A stretch of DNA of 58,523 nt from Candidatus Peregrinibacteria bacterium (lineage in GTDB: Bacteria; Patescibacteriota; Gracilibacteria; UM-FILTER-43-11). The first letter of the stretch is position 1; each line of letters opens with the position of its first letter. The notes beneath the pieces were generated by a model. The model saw only the letters and a program-made list of their open reading frames with translations, did no database searches and was not told the DNA's origin. The stretch is from positions 1-58,523 of the forward strand of contig JAFGTE010000015.1 of the NCBI GenBank assembly GCA_016934215.1. The letters are read 5' to 3'. The translations under genes were made by a program, and so were the position numbers. This document shows, in pieces, positions 43,057 through 51,455 of the stretch.

Positions 43057-44376
43057 TTAACTGATGGTGGAACCAATGTAGAAGAAGGGCAGCATGACCG
43101 CCATTAAAATCGTACCCACCAGGGCGGCGACAACAAAAATCATCAGCGGTTCGACCAAAGTGGAAATATTTTTAAGCGTGTAATCGATGCTTTTGTGATA
43201 GTTCTTTTTGATTTTAAAAAGCATATGCGCAATCGTCCCCGTTTTTTCACCAATGTGGATCAGCTGAGCCATCTGCAAGGGGAAAAGCGGATGTTCTTTG
43301 AACTTCTGAGCCCTGATGTCGATCAGCCCCATCATTTGCGAGACGTCTTTACCCATCACGACCCCCTGGCGAATCTGTTCAAGAGCTTTTTGATAATGCA
43401 GATTCCCCACGGTGTTTTTTGTAATCGCAAAAGCTTCGGTAATCAGGACGCCGCTTTTCATCAGCATGGCCATATTGGATGCAATGATCATGATATTTTT
43501 TTCTTTGGCGATACGTCCGATAACAGGAATGGAGGAAACAAATTTTTCCCACACCAGGCGGCCCGAATGCACTTTGGCAAAAATGATGTATAAAATAACA
43601 GCACCCCCAATGATGGCCCCCAGTAATATAGGCCAATAATGAACTGTAAAATCACTGATATTGATCACCATCTGAGTGACTCCCGGTAATTTCACATTCG
43701 CCTGTTCGTACATACCGGCAATCTTAGGGATAACAAAAACCAGCATGCCTGAAACCAGTGCAATAGCCAGACAAACCAGAATGACCGGATACACCATGGC
43801 ACCGGTTACTTTTTTCAAGAAATCCTGGCTTGCTTCCATTTCTTCGACCAGTTCCGCCAGCACCTCTTTCAGATTTCCTGAAGCTTCCGCCGCTTCCACC
43901 AACGCTGACTGCATTTTGGGGAAGATGTGCGGAAAGAGTTCCATTGATTCAGCCAGCGACAGACCGCCGTTGATCTCATGGATCATTTCGGCATAGAGTT
44001 TTTTGATATTCTTATTTCGCTCCTGCGCCTGAATCAGTGATAAAGCATCAATCAAAGGAACGCCGGATCCTACCAATGTTGCCATTTCATCGTAAAAGGT
44101 CAGACGTGTTTTTTTGGGGAGTCTTAACCTCTTGAGCGCTCCCGGCAATTTCGTGTTTTTAACCCGTTCTTTTTTTTCTTCTTCCTTTTTTTTTCGAAAA
44201 TCCATCAATCGGGCTTCTCCGGACAGGGTTCCGGGCCCCATGCTGCCTGCCGGCACGGACCCCGGTGACGGTATTTTCGCTTCTTTCTTTTCTTTCGACT
44301 GGCGGCTGAACATCAGTTCGATGTCGAGCCATAAATCTGAGAAGAAATCCCTGATTTTTGCGGCGAGTGCAGTCAT
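43057..44376 (-). CDS. pilC: Type IV pilus inner-membrane platform protein PilC/GspF
   Basis: A 439-residue polytopic protein with two T2SSF domains (about 90-215 and 290-415), each ending in membrane helices. Typical segments: TFYDEMATLVGSGVPLIDAL, LAESMELFPHIFPKM, VEAAEASGNLKEVL, then a second LIHIGEKTGTIAHM. The N-terminal 75 residues are polar and charged, longer than usual. PilC links the motor ATPase to pilin insertion. It follows the pilin-like gene with ten bases between, in the order pilB, pilin, pilC. Confidence 0.95.
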   Translation of the reverse strand: MTALAAKIRDFFSDLWLDIELMFSRQSKEKKEAKIPSPGSVPAGSMGPGTLSGEARLMDFRKKKEEEKKERVKNTKLPGALKRLRLPKKTRLTFYDEMATLVGSGVPLIDALSLIQAQERNKNIKKLYAEMIHEINGGLSLAESMELFPHIFPKMQSALVEAAEASGNLKEVLAELVEEMEASQDFLKKVTGAMVYPVILVCLAIALVSGMLVFVIPKIAGMYEQANVKLPGVTQMVINISDFTVHYWPILLGAIIGGAVILYIIFAKVHSGRLVWEKFVSSIPVIGRIAKEKNIMIIASNMAMLMKSGVLITEAFAITKNTVGNLHYQKALEQIRQGVVMGKDVSQMMGLIDIRAQKFKEHPLFPLQMAQLIHIGEKTGTIAHMLFKIKKNYHKSIDYTLKNISTLVEPLMIFVVAALVGTILMAVMLPFFYIGSTIS

Positions 44377-44385
44377 TTAATTGGG

Positions 44386-45057
44386 TTATTTCTGAAGGGT
44401 AATAGTGACAGGGTCTCCGCCGTTCTGAACGGTGATTTCCACTGGCCCCGAAGGCGGGCTTCCATCAATCAGAAATTCTTTACTGGCATAGGGAGCGGTC
44501 ATTTCAAGGGTGATGTTATTGCCCTGAATGGTGGCAATTTCACTATCACCCCGACGGATATTGAAATGTATAAAGCGGATGATCTGGGAACGATCGGAAC
44601 CAGTGAAGAGCTGATACTGCCATTCGGTTTCCCCTGATTCAGTGAAGTCAATGCAGACGGTGTCCGAGTTACCAGTGAAGGCGTTAATCTCGATGTTATT
44701 CCCGTACTGATCACGCTGAGCGAGATAGATCGGTGCGGGAAACGCGCTATTGATGATTTTAAGTTCTTCTTCTCCCGCCGGACATGCGCCCTGTCCGTTC
44801 CACTCAAGATCAAGGGTCTGACTTTCCACCTGAGCCTCTGCCACCAGATACTGTTCTGCGAAGTGAATCGTTTGTTTTACGTAATCCCGGCGGATCATTT
44901 CAAGTTCAAAATTTTTGAGTGTGTCGGTGATGACTCCCGCGGTTTCCTGGGTGCGTACGGTCTCGCCGAAGGAATTGAAACCGATCACTACGGAACTGGC
45001 CATAATCCCAATGATGGCGACGACTACCATGATTTCAAGGAGTGAAAATCCTTTCAT
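44386..45057 (-). CDS. Type II/IV pseudopilin-like protein
   Basis: About 223 residues from ATG 45057, which directly precedes the prepilin signature MKGFSLLEIMVVVAIIG; an earlier ATG at 45108 would overlap pilB. Cleavage should occur after Gly3, leaving Phe1 and Glu5, with a hydrophobic helix (about 5-25). The rest is a beta-rich head resembling GspH/minor pilin types (TAGVITDTLKNFELEMIRRDY, a Cys pair in GACPAG and TVCIDF). It lies between pilB and pilC. No prepilin peptidase is in the window. Confidence 0.88.
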   Translation of the reverse strand: MKGFSLLEIMVVVAIIGIMASSVVIGFNSFGETVRTQETAGVITDTLKNFELEMIRRDYVKQTIHFAEQYLVAEAQVESQTLDLEWNGQGACPAGEEELKIINSAFPAPIYLAQRDQYGNNIEINAFTGNSDTVCIDFTESGETEWQYQLFTGSDRSQIIRFIHFNIRRGDSEIATIQGNNITLEMTAPYASKEFLIDGSPPSGPVEITVQNGGDPVTITLQK

Positions 45058-45067
45058 GATTCTAAGG

Positions 45068-46435
45068 TTAGGCCATGGCGCGTATCGCTTCTTCAATCGT
45101 AATATCACCCGTCATTGCTTTATAAAGAGCATCTTTGCGAAGGAGAATCATTCCTTCTTTCACTGCCTGTTCTTCAATTTCGGTATGTGATGCGTTGTTG
45201 ATAATGAGTTCTTCAATGGCCGGTGACATTTCCAGCACTTCAAAAAGTCCGATACGGCCTTTGGAACCCGTGTTCTTGCATTCCGCACAGCCCTCGGAAC
45301 GATAAAGCTGGATCTGTTTGGGATGCATACGGGAATCTTCGCTGAAAAGGTCATAGTATTTTTCAGGAAGCGGATAAGATACACGGCACTTTGGACAGTT
45401 CTGGTGTACGAGACGCTGTGAAATGATGAGTTTTATGGCCGCGGTAATCAGGAAGCGGTCAATTCCCATATTCAGCAGACGCTGAATGGTGCCGACCGCG
45501 GTATTGGTATGCAGTGTTGAGAACACCAAGTGACCGGTCAGCGCTGACTCGATGGCGAGTGCGGCTGTCTTCTGGTCACGGATTTCCCCCACCATAATGA
45601 TGTCCGGGTCCTGACGAACGAGCGTGCGAAGTCCATCGGAGAAATCAAAACCGATTTCCGTATTGATCTGGGTTTGCGTTACTCCGGGAATCTTATATTC
45701 AATCGGATCTTCCAGGGTGGAAATATTCCGGGCCGTCGGATCGAACGTGGAGATCATTGAAAAGAGGGAGGTGGATTTACCTGAACCGGTCGGCCCTACA
45801 GCTAAAACCATGCCGTAACTGGCAGTGAGGTGCCGCTCGACTTTGATCAGGATATTGGGAAGCATGCCCAGACTACGGAGTTCCACCATCTGCGGATTCT
45901 TTTCGAGCAGGCGGATGACCACTTTTTCACCGAACTGTGTGGGCAGAACGGACACACGAAGATCCACCTCATGCCCTTCTTCGGTAGTAAAACCGCTTTT
46001 TCCATCCTGCGGCAGACGGTGTTCGTCGATACGCAGACTGGAAAGAATCTTGATACGGGCCACGAGCGGATTATGAAAAACTTTCTGAAAAATCCGGTGT
46101 TCCATCATGGAGCCATCGATTCTGAAATAAACCATGAGCTGTTTTTCGGTCGGTTTGAAATGAATATCACTGGCGTGCTGCTTGATGGCTTCCGTGAATA
46201 TTTCGTTGATGATTCTGGGAATACTGTCTTCATCAAAAGTAACATCTGCAGGGACTGTTGGGACTGCTTTTGGTTTTACCGGTTTTGAAGCTGGTGCGGC
46301 AGCTGCAGCTGCCGGAGTCACTGGTTTAGCTGCCGGTTCGTTTGTAATATGCACTTCCTCCGCGACCGGATCTTTTTGAGCCTCTGACGCAGTGGGATTG
46401 GTGTTTCCTTTCTGTAATGTCTCAAGCAAGGACAT
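45068..46435 (-). CDS. pilB: Type IV pilus assembly ATPase PilB/GspE
   Basis: 455 residues from ATG 46435, which fits the promoter at 46461-46489. A Pro/Ala-rich linker (about 20-65) replaces the usual MshEN domain. Next come the N2 domain (IFTEAIKQHASDIHFKPTEK), Walker A GPTGSGKST (about 212), Asp box LEDPIEYKIPG, Walker B IIMVGEIRDQKTA, the His box TGHLVFSTLHTN, and the four zinc cysteines (CPKC ... CAEC). It powers pilus extension. A retraction ATPase (pilT) is not seen here. Confidence 0.95.
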   Translation of the reverse strand: MSLLETLQKGNTNPTASEAQKDPVAEEVHITNEPAAKPVTPAAAAAAPASKPVKPKAVPTVPADVTFDEDSIPRIINEIFTEAIKQHASDIHFKPTEKQLMVYFRIDGSMMEHRIFQKVFHNPLVARIKILSSLRIDEHRLPQDGKSGFTTEEGHEVDLRVSVLPTQFGEKVVIRLLEKNPQMVELRSLGMLPNILIKVERHLTASYGMVLAVGPTGSGKSTSLFSMISTFDPTARNISTLEDPIEYKIPGVTQTQINTEIGFDFSDGLRTLVRQDPDIIMVGEIRDQKTAALAIESALTGHLVFSTLHTNTAVGTIQRLLNMGIDRFLITAAIKLIISQRLVHQNCPKCRVSYPLPEKYYDLFSEDSRMHPKQIQLYRSEGCAECKNTGSKGRIGLFEVLEMSPAIEELIINNASHTEIEEQAVKEGMILLRKDALYKAMTGDITIEEAIRAMA

Positions 46436-46460
46436 ATTTCGGGTTCTATTTAATCTATAT

Positions 46461-46489
46461 ATTATAGCAAAAATAAGCCAAAAAATCAA
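46461..46489 (-). promoter_or_regulatory. Promoter of the pilB-pilin-pilC operon
   Basis: On the minus strand TTGATT (46489-46484), a 17-base spacer and TATAAT (46466-46461); transcription would start near 46454, about 19 bases before ATG 46435. Identical hexamers and spacing occur at 33611-33639. Confidence 0.8.
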
Positions 46490-46522
46490 TGGCTAAGCCC
46501 CCGAAAACCTGCTACACTGCCA

Positions 46523-46960
46523 ATGATGACCAAAAAAAACAAAAAAAGAGCTGGTTTTTCGCTTATTGAACTGCTTTTTGCCATGCTCTTCCTGTCGGTG
46601 ATTGTTTTTGGCGTGATCAAGCTCCAAACCAGCAATGTCACTCTCAGCAATACCCGGCAGCTTGAACTTAAAGCTCATTCTTATGCGGCTCAGGGGCTTG
46701 AGATTCTGGATGCTTTCGGGGCCAGTGTTTTTCCGGGTGATTGTGTTACCACCTGCTATCTGGAGAATAGTGACAGTTATTCGGTTTCAGACGACGGAAA
46801 AGAGGATCTTGAACCTGATCCTGTTACCTTGGAACCGCTTTTTGAGCGCTCTTTTACCTATACCAGCTTAACCAATGCCGCTTTGGTGACAATGATAGTT
46901 GAATGGACTGACAGTGCCGGTGAGCATAGCGCTTCTGCCCAGCGAATTATATTAAACTGA
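46523..46960 (+). CDS. Minor pseudopilin (PilV/GspI-like)
   Basis: A 145-residue prepilin: a basic leader (MMTKKNKKRAG), then FSLIELLFAMLFLSVIVFGV with Glu5, and a small head with a Cys pair (GDCVTTCYLEN). The first of three co-directional minor pilins; its stop overlaps the ATG of the next gene by one base (ATGATGC region). A possible -10 (TACACT, 46513-46518) would start transcription at or next to the ATG, so this message may be leaderless. The gene is divergent from pilB. Confidence 0.85.
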   Translation: MMTKKNKKRAGFSLIELLFAMLFLSVIVFGVIKLQTSNVTLSNTRQLELKAHSYAAQGLEILDAFGASVFPGDCVTTCYLENSDSYSVSDDGKEDLEPDPVTLEPLFERSFTYTSLTNAALVTMIVEWTDSAGEHSASAQRIILN

Positions 46961-48765
46961 TGCAAAAACAATATAAAAACAGCGGTTTTACTCTGGTTGA
47001 ACTACTGGTTTCCGTGGGGATTACAGCGATTCTGATGGTAGGTATTTCGACTTTTTTCTCCAGCACCTTCCGAAATATGTTCATTGCCCGTGAAAAGGTA
47101 ACGAATACGCAGTCGGAATTTGTGGTGAATACGATTTTAAACGGTAAATTTGCGAATACGGTCAGTTTAGTAGATGGAGGTACTGGTGATTACGCGCTTC
47201 TGCAAAATGATATGGCCACAGGTGATTTGCCTTTCACTTATGTCGGAAAAGAGGATATTGATGGCGCGGACCATATTGTTTTTAAGGATTTCTTTATTTT
47301 TAACGGTAAATACGGCTCTTTAAGCAGTCAGAGTGCTACAGAGATTAATAATCCTGCCGGACTCGCTCCCCTTGGGGCCAAGGCTTATGTGGCCGCCCCT
47401 CTGGAAAATGATATCTATGCCTGCAATCCGGCAGTCCTTAATAACTGTCAGCCTCTTAATATCCCGGACCTGGATCAGCCAATCGGTGTTACGACCAATA
47501 CTTCCGATGCTATTTACGTGACTGATGCGGGTAATGGCCGAATTCTGGAAATTACAAATCTGGCTACTTCAAAAAATGTGCGTGAAGTGGCTAGTGGATT
47601 TAACTATCCTACCGGTATCGCCTATTATGGCGATTATCTTTTTGTTTCTGATACCTACGATCATACGGTAAAAAAAGTGGCCATCGCTGATGGTACAACT
47701 GAGGTGGTAGTTGGTGATGGGGATGATGAAGTGTGTGATCCGGACGATGGCCGGGATCATACCGCTTCGTTCTGCAAACTGAGCTTTCCAACAGGTTTGG
47801 TGGTTGGTGATGACGGCAGCGGTGAAGCGCTTTTTATTGCCGATACCGGAAATGGACGGATTTTGAAGGTATCGGATCCTCAATTGGATTTATCCAATCA
47901 TGAAATCCTAGCCACTATTAGTGGTGTTACTGAAATTCTGAATATTGATTTTATTTTCTCAGCTGACGTCACCATTAATTCGATTGCTGAAGGAGTTAAT
48001 GGAAATGAATTGCGTACAGGTCGTTATGAAATTGATGGAAATACTGTTCGGTTTCATTTATCCGCCCCGATGATTGAGGATTATACGGAATTGGAGTGTG
48101 TTGGGCCTGATCCTTGTATCAGCACAAGATTCTTGAGAGGTTTTGATGTTTTACCTGAAAATAATCTCTTTGAGACAGGTGACACGATCGAAATTGATGG
48201 TGATTCTTATACTGTATTATCCTCTTATAATGTTGATGATACCACGGATCGTGTTGAGGTAGATCCTACCGATACAGAGAATTTTTATGACGATGGCACA
48301 GTAGTAAGAATCACTGGTACTTTCTCAGGTGAAAAGAAATTCCATTTAGATTTGAATGATATTGATTTTGGCTCTGTTTTTAATTCAATTACTACCGAAA
48401 TTTATGATTCGACACCTGTTCTTAATAGCAACCCGGTCGACTTTCAGGTAATACGTGTTGGTGATGGCGAACTCGGTACTCCCGAAGATACCATTGAGGA
48501 AGTATATGAAGTGGTTAGTTCTGCTGAATTTTTAACAGGACTTGCGTTTAACGGCACTACCTTAGAAAAATCTACTATGCCGAAGTATTCTCCGGACTTT
48601 GCAGACTTTGATTACACGAGTGATTTTGAGGTTCAAAATTTTGCCTTTAGTGAGCCAAATACAGGCCAAATTCTCGAACTCTATTTTGAAGCGCTTTTGG
48701 GGGAAGATTCTGAGGGGAATCCCCTATGGGAACAAAATACTCTTAACGCGAATATCGGCGGATGA
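46960..48765 (+). CDS. Pseudopilin with NHL-type beta-propeller head
   Basis: A 601-residue prepilin. The leader and helix (KNSGFTLVELLVSVGITAIL) are canonical, with Glu5. The head is unusually large: residues 180-320 contain NHL-like repeats (PIGVTTNTSDAIYVTDAGNG, NYPTGIAYYGDYLFVSDTYD, FPTGLVVGDDGSGEALFIAD), then an acidic beta-rich region (about 330-560). NHL repeats form propellers used for protein, RNA or glycan binding. A pilin-tip adhesin displaying a propeller is a reasonable inference. It overlaps the next gene by four bases (ATGA). Confidence 0.85.
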   Translation: MQKQYKNSGFTLVELLVSVGITAILMVGISTFFSSTFRNMFIAREKVTNTQSEFVVNTILNGKFANTVSLVDGGTGDYALLQNDMATGDLPFTYVGKEDIDGADHIVFKDFFIFNGKYGSLSSQSATEINNPAGLAPLGAKAYVAAPLENDIYACNPAVLNNCQPLNIPDLDQPIGVTTNTSDAIYVTDAGNGRILEITNLATSKNVREVASGFNYPTGIAYYGDYLFVSDTYDHTVKKVAIADGTTEVVVGDGDDEVCDPDDGRDHTASFCKLSFPTGLVVGDDGSGEALFIADTGNGRILKVSDPQLDLSNHEILATISGVTEILNIDFIFSADVTINSIAEGVNGNELRTGRYEIDGNTVRFHLSAPMIEDYTELECVGPDPCISTRFLRGFDVLPENNLFETGDTIEIDGDSYTVLSSYNVDDTTDRVEVDPTDTENFYDDGTVVRITGTFSGEKKFHLDLNDIDFGSVFNSITTEIYDSTPVLNSNPVDFQVIRVGDGELGTPEDTIEEVYEVVSSAEFLTGLAFNGTTLEKSTMPKYSPDFADFDYTSDFEVQNFAFSEPNTGQILELYFEALLGEDSEGNPLWEQNTLNANIGG

Positions 48766-49397
48766 GAAAAATAACTGAATCACGGGGATCCATTCTGATC
48801 TGGACGTTGCTTCTGGGGATTTCTCTTGCAACGGTCTTTTTCTTTTTTGCTCAGCGTCTGAATTCTAACGTTGCCGCCCAAAGGGAAACGATTCAGTATC
48901 AAAATGCGCGACTTCTTTTTGAGAGTTATATCACCTATGTTCAGAGTCTGGATTCGGCTACTTTGGCAGGAATGCGCGGGGATATTAATTTTGAAGGAAT
49001 GATTACAGGGACTTTGACGAATGAAGCGAAAATGATTACCGGTGTTTTAGATGCCGGTGCTGAAGCGATTTTTACAGCCAATTTTCCCAATCCTGCTGCA
49101 GATAAGATTAAAATCGAATGGGACCTCTGTCCCCCTGATGATATTGAAGTATTAGAGCTAGATGGCTCGTCACCGGGTATCGGCAGTGGGGGGTGTACTG
49201 TTTTTAACTATGAAAGATCCGGTGAAACAATGGCTGCCTCCTTTACTTTAAGTGCACCTGCCGGACCAACCCACTATCGACTAACTGCTATTAATGACGC
49301 AACTCTTTATGATTCCAAGTGGCAGCTGGATATTGAATATCCTATCGGTTTTCGCAAAAAACTGACCACTTCAATCAATTTTGTGCCTGAATCGTGA
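48762..49397 (+). CDS. PilX/GspK-like minor pseudopilin
   Basis: A 211-residue protein with a short basic leader and the sequence ESRGSILIWTLLLGISLATV. It lacks Glu5 and has Ser at position 1 after Gly, features of GspK/PilX-type tip pseudopilins that often miss Glu5. The head has one likely disulfide (LCPPDD and GGCTVF) and beta strands. It is the last gene of the three-pilin set and is followed by the terminator at 49476. The overlap with the preceding gene indicates coupled translation. Confidence 0.75.
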   Translation: MRKITESRGSILIWTLLLGISLATVFFFFAQRLNSNVAAQRETIQYQNARLLFESYITYVQSLDSATLAGMRGDINFEGMITGTLTNEAKMITGVLDAGAEAIFTANFPNPAADKIKIEWDLCPPDDIEVLELDGSSPGIGSGGCTVFNYERSGETMAASFTLSAPAGPTHYRLTAINDATLYDSKWQLDIEYPIGFRKKLTTSINFVPES

Positions 49398-49432
49398 AGG
49401 GGGGTGGAGGTTTTTTTACACTATACAAATTG

Positions 49433-49447
49433 ATGTCACTGAGACAT
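49433..49447. promoter_or_regulatory. Palindromic operator, copy 1
   Basis: ATGTC-ACTGA-GACAT, a perfect 5-bp inverted repeat with a five-base centre. A second copy lies 85 bases downstream (49518-49532), about eight DNA turns away. Confidence 0.55.
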
Positions 49448-49475
49448 GTATTTGTATGTTTCTTTTTTTGAAATT

Positions 49476-49495
49476 GGCTTATTTAAGCCTTTTTT
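49476..49495 (+). terminator. Terminator of the minor pilin operon
   Basis: GGCTTA and TAAGCC form a six-pair stem around TT, followed by a run of six T residues. It lies 79 bases after the last pseudopilin stop and before the next promoter. Confidence 0.7.
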
Positions 49496-49517
49496 GAAAA
49501 TTATGTCTGCAAAAAAG

Positions 49518-49545
49518 ATGTCATTCAGACATTAATGTGTATAAT
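49518..49545 (+). promoter_or_regulatory. Palindromic operator copy 2 overlapping a TATAAT promoter
   Basis: ATGTC-ATTCA-GACAT (49518-49532) lies between the -35 position and a consensus TATAAT (49540-49545). A third half-site ATGTC is at 49503-49507. The -35 itself is poor. A protein bound here would block RNA polymerase; the downstream gene encodes a small RelB-like protein, so autoregulation is likely. Confidence 0.6.
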
Positions 49546-49592
49546 GAATTATTCAGGTACCCCCGCGTACTATCCTAATAACCCGCAATATT

Positions 49593-49880
49593 ATGACAAA
49601 GTTCAAACAAATCACGATTCGCACAGATCATGAAACCTATCGAGTCGCCAAATGGAAAGCTGACAAGTTAGGACTTCCTCTGGCGACCCTTCTCAGAGTA
49701 TTTCTGAAAGCTTTTACCAGCCAAAGAGGCGCCGGTTTCTATATCGGGGATGGGGATCTTGCGCATCTTTTTAACCGCTGGATGGACAAAAAACAATTTG
49801 AAAAGATACATGGCGGCCGCGTTGCTGTTATCGGCCCACGACTGAAAGATCTTTTTGAACTTTCAGAAATCAAGCGATAA
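49593..49880 (+). CDS. Small RelB/DinJ-like protein, possible ribbon-helix-helix regulator
   Basis: A 95-residue protein starting TKFKQITIRTDHETYRVAKW, followed by KADKLGLPLATLLRVFLKAF, which matches the strand-helix-helix layout of RelB/DinJ antitoxins (consensus A-x-x-LGL-xx-s-x-I). The C-terminal half is a non-antitoxin basic region (KIHGGRVAVIGPRLKDLFEL). No toxin gene adjoins it. The palindromic operators upstream fit a dimeric repressor that regulates itself. Position between pilin genes suggests a role in pilus expression (inference). Confidence 0.6.
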   Translation: MTKFKQITIRTDHETYRVAKWKADKLGLPLATLLRVFLKAFTSQRGAGFYIGDGDLAHLFNRWMDKKQFEKIHGGRVAVIGPRLKDLFELSEIKR

Positions 49881-49885
49881 AAGAT

Positions 49886-49915
49886 TTGCCTTTTCCGTGA
49901 AGACTGAGCTAGAAT
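49886..49915 (+). promoter_or_regulatory. Promoter of the major-pilin-like gene
   Basis: TTGCCT (49886-49891), an 18-base spacer and TAGAAT (49910-49915), with a predicted start near 49922, 24 bases before the ATG. It would let the pilin be made independently of the minor pilins. Confidence 0.6.
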
Positions 49916-49945
49916 GTTACAAACAAATAAACTAAAAATATTGAG

Positions 49946-50446
49946 ATGGAAAACCTTAGAAAAAGATTAAACAAAAAAGGGTTCACGCTCGTGGAGCTTC
50001 TTGTGGTAATCGCCATTATCGCAATTCTTTCAGTCACAGCTTATGTAGCATTGGGCGGCCAGACCGCTAAGGCGCGTAACTCCCGAAGGATGCAGGATCT
50101 GAGTGCTATTCAGAGTGCATTAGAGATTTATGCTGTCAGCCATAACAATCGTTATCCAGGTAATTTGACCGATTTGGTTCCAGTACAAATTAGTAAGATA
50201 CCAATTGATCCAACAACGGGTCTTGAGTACAAATACGCACATGCTTCAAATAGAACTTTTCAATTGGGAGCTTATCTGGAAGATGAAACGGGCGGATTGG
50301 TTGATAAAGCCTACATAATTGGTAATGCAGGTTCAGATATTATTACGACGGGATGTAATTATGATAATTCAACTGGTACGTGCACTTGTGCATCTTCATG
50401 TACCCCCACAGATGGCGATGAAGATTGTGTTCCTTACTGTATATAA
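49946..50446 (+). CDS. Type IV pilin (major-pilin-like) with Cys-rich tail
   Basis: A 166-residue prepilin: leader MENLRKRLNKKG, cleavage before FTLVELLVVIAIIAILSV, with Glu5. The head starts as in GspG/PilE-type pilins (KARNSRRMQDLSAIQSALEIYAVSHNN, then DPTTGLEYKY). The last 35 residues are unusual, with six cysteines in a Thr/Ser/Asp-rich tail (NYDNSTGTCTCASSC, EDCVPYC), probably disulfide-linked or metal-binding. The GspG-like NRYPGNLTDL segment suggests a major structural subunit. It has its own promoter. Confidence 0.9.
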   Translation: MENLRKRLNKKGFTLVELLVVIAIIAILSVTAYVALGGQTAKARNSRRMQDLSAIQSALEIYAVSHNNRYPGNLTDLVPVQISKIPIDPTTGLEYKYAHASNRTFQLGAYLEDETGGLVDKAYIIGNAGSDIITTGCNYDNSTGTCTCASSCTPTDGDEDCVPYCI

Positions 50447-50464
50447 AGAAATAATTAATTAAAT

Positions 50465-51139
50465 ATGAAAACACTTTTCTCTATTTTTCTTGCGTCTGCC
50501 CTGCTTTTGCTGGCAGGATGCTCTAAGACATCCGAAGAGGATATCAGTAATTATCAGGGGTCTCCGGAAACGTTCAATGCCACTAAAAATGAAGTCATGA
50601 AAACTTTTGATCAAACCATTCTACCTCACGAAGGTGAAAGTATTGTGGTTATGGAAACCAGTATGGGAACGATTAAAATTCAGCTTTTTCCTGAATACGC
50701 ACCCAAAACCGTTGAGAATTTCACCGGGCTAATCGATAAAGGATATTATGATGGCCTGATTTTCCACCGGGTCATTCCCAATTTCATGATTCAGGGAGGT
50801 GATCCCGAGGGAACCGGCCGCGGCGGTGAAAGCCTTTGGGGCGGCAAGTTTGAGGATGAATTCAGTCCGAATCTAAGGAATATTCGCGGAGCGCTCAGTA
50901 TGGCCAATTCAGGCCCTGACACCAATGGTTCTCAGTTCTTTATTGTTCAGCAGGAAGGCGGCACTCCCTGGCTCAATGACCGGCATTCCGTGTTTGGTCA
51001 GGTGTTTGAAGGAATGGACATTGTTGATGCTATTGCCAACGTGGATCGTGATCCGGCTGACAAGCCGCTGGAAAAAGTAGTTATGACAAAAGTATATCTC
51101 GAGAACTATCAACCAGAGACTACCAACGAAGAAAGCTAA
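50465..51139 (+). CDS. Cyclophilin-type peptidyl-prolyl isomerase, lipoprotein
   Basis: A 224-residue protein with a lipoprotein signal ([10 protein letters not shown], Cys near residue 19), a linker, and a cyclophilin domain (about 60-215). Catalytic and substrate residues are in view: [53 protein letters not shown]. The Trp of human cyclophilin A is replaced by LND, common in bacteria. It should speed folding of secreted proteins, perhaps pilins or Rhs proteins, on the outer face of the membrane. Its stop overlaps the convergent small gene at 51136 by four bases. Confidence 0.95.
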   Translation: MKTLFSIFLASALLLLAGCSKTSEEDISNYQGSPETFNATKNEVMKTFDQTILPHEGESIVVMETSMGTIKIQLFPEYAPKTVENFTGLIDKGYYDGLIFHRVIPNFMIQGGDPEGTGRGGESLWGGKFEDEFSPNLRNIRGALSMANSGPDTNGSQFFIVQQEGGTPWLNDRHSVFGQVFEGMDIVDAIANVDRDPADKPLEKVVMTKVYLENYQPETTNEES

Positions 51140-51336
51140 GCTACTTCAGCTTCAATTGCCCGATCAAAAGGATCTGCATGGGCTTTTAAGGTACCCTCAT
51201 TTTCTGCCGGGCTGATCCCAAAAAGCCGGGCAACGTCTTTTCGCCCATCAATGACAGGCTGTTCCAATTTCCTCTGGATACCACTGGCAGGTGCCTTTTC
51301 GATCATTGGCCCCTGTAAATCATCTAATTTACCCAT
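51136..51336 (-). CDS. Small protein of unknown function
   Basis: A 66-residue polar frame with no motif ([10 protein letters not shown]...[13 protein letters not shown]). It starts at ATG 51336, preceded on the minus strand by an AT-rich stretch with TAATATAAT that could be a -10. There is no Shine-Dalgarno. Composition is like its neighbours, and the four-base overlap with the PPIase end is normal for this genome. It could also be a chance frame. Confidence 0.4.
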   Translation of the reverse strand: MGKLDDLQGPMIEKAPASGIQRKLEQPVIDGRKDVARLFGISPAENEGTLKAHADPFDRAIEAEVA

Positions 51337-51397
51337 AATTATTATATTAGTTCACTTTTATAATAACCCTTTTTTGATCAAAAAGTAAACAGAATAT

Positions 51398-51426
51398 TTG
51401 ACATTTGGGTTTATTCTAAGTATTTT
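51398..51426 (+). promoter_or_regulatory. Promoter of the gene at 51456
   Basis: Consensus TTGACA (51398-51403), a 17-base spacer and TATTTT (51421-51426). The predicted start is near 51433, 23 bases before the ATG. Confidence 0.6.
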
Positions 51427-51455
51427 TTTTCGCGTTGTCCTAACCAAAAAATACA

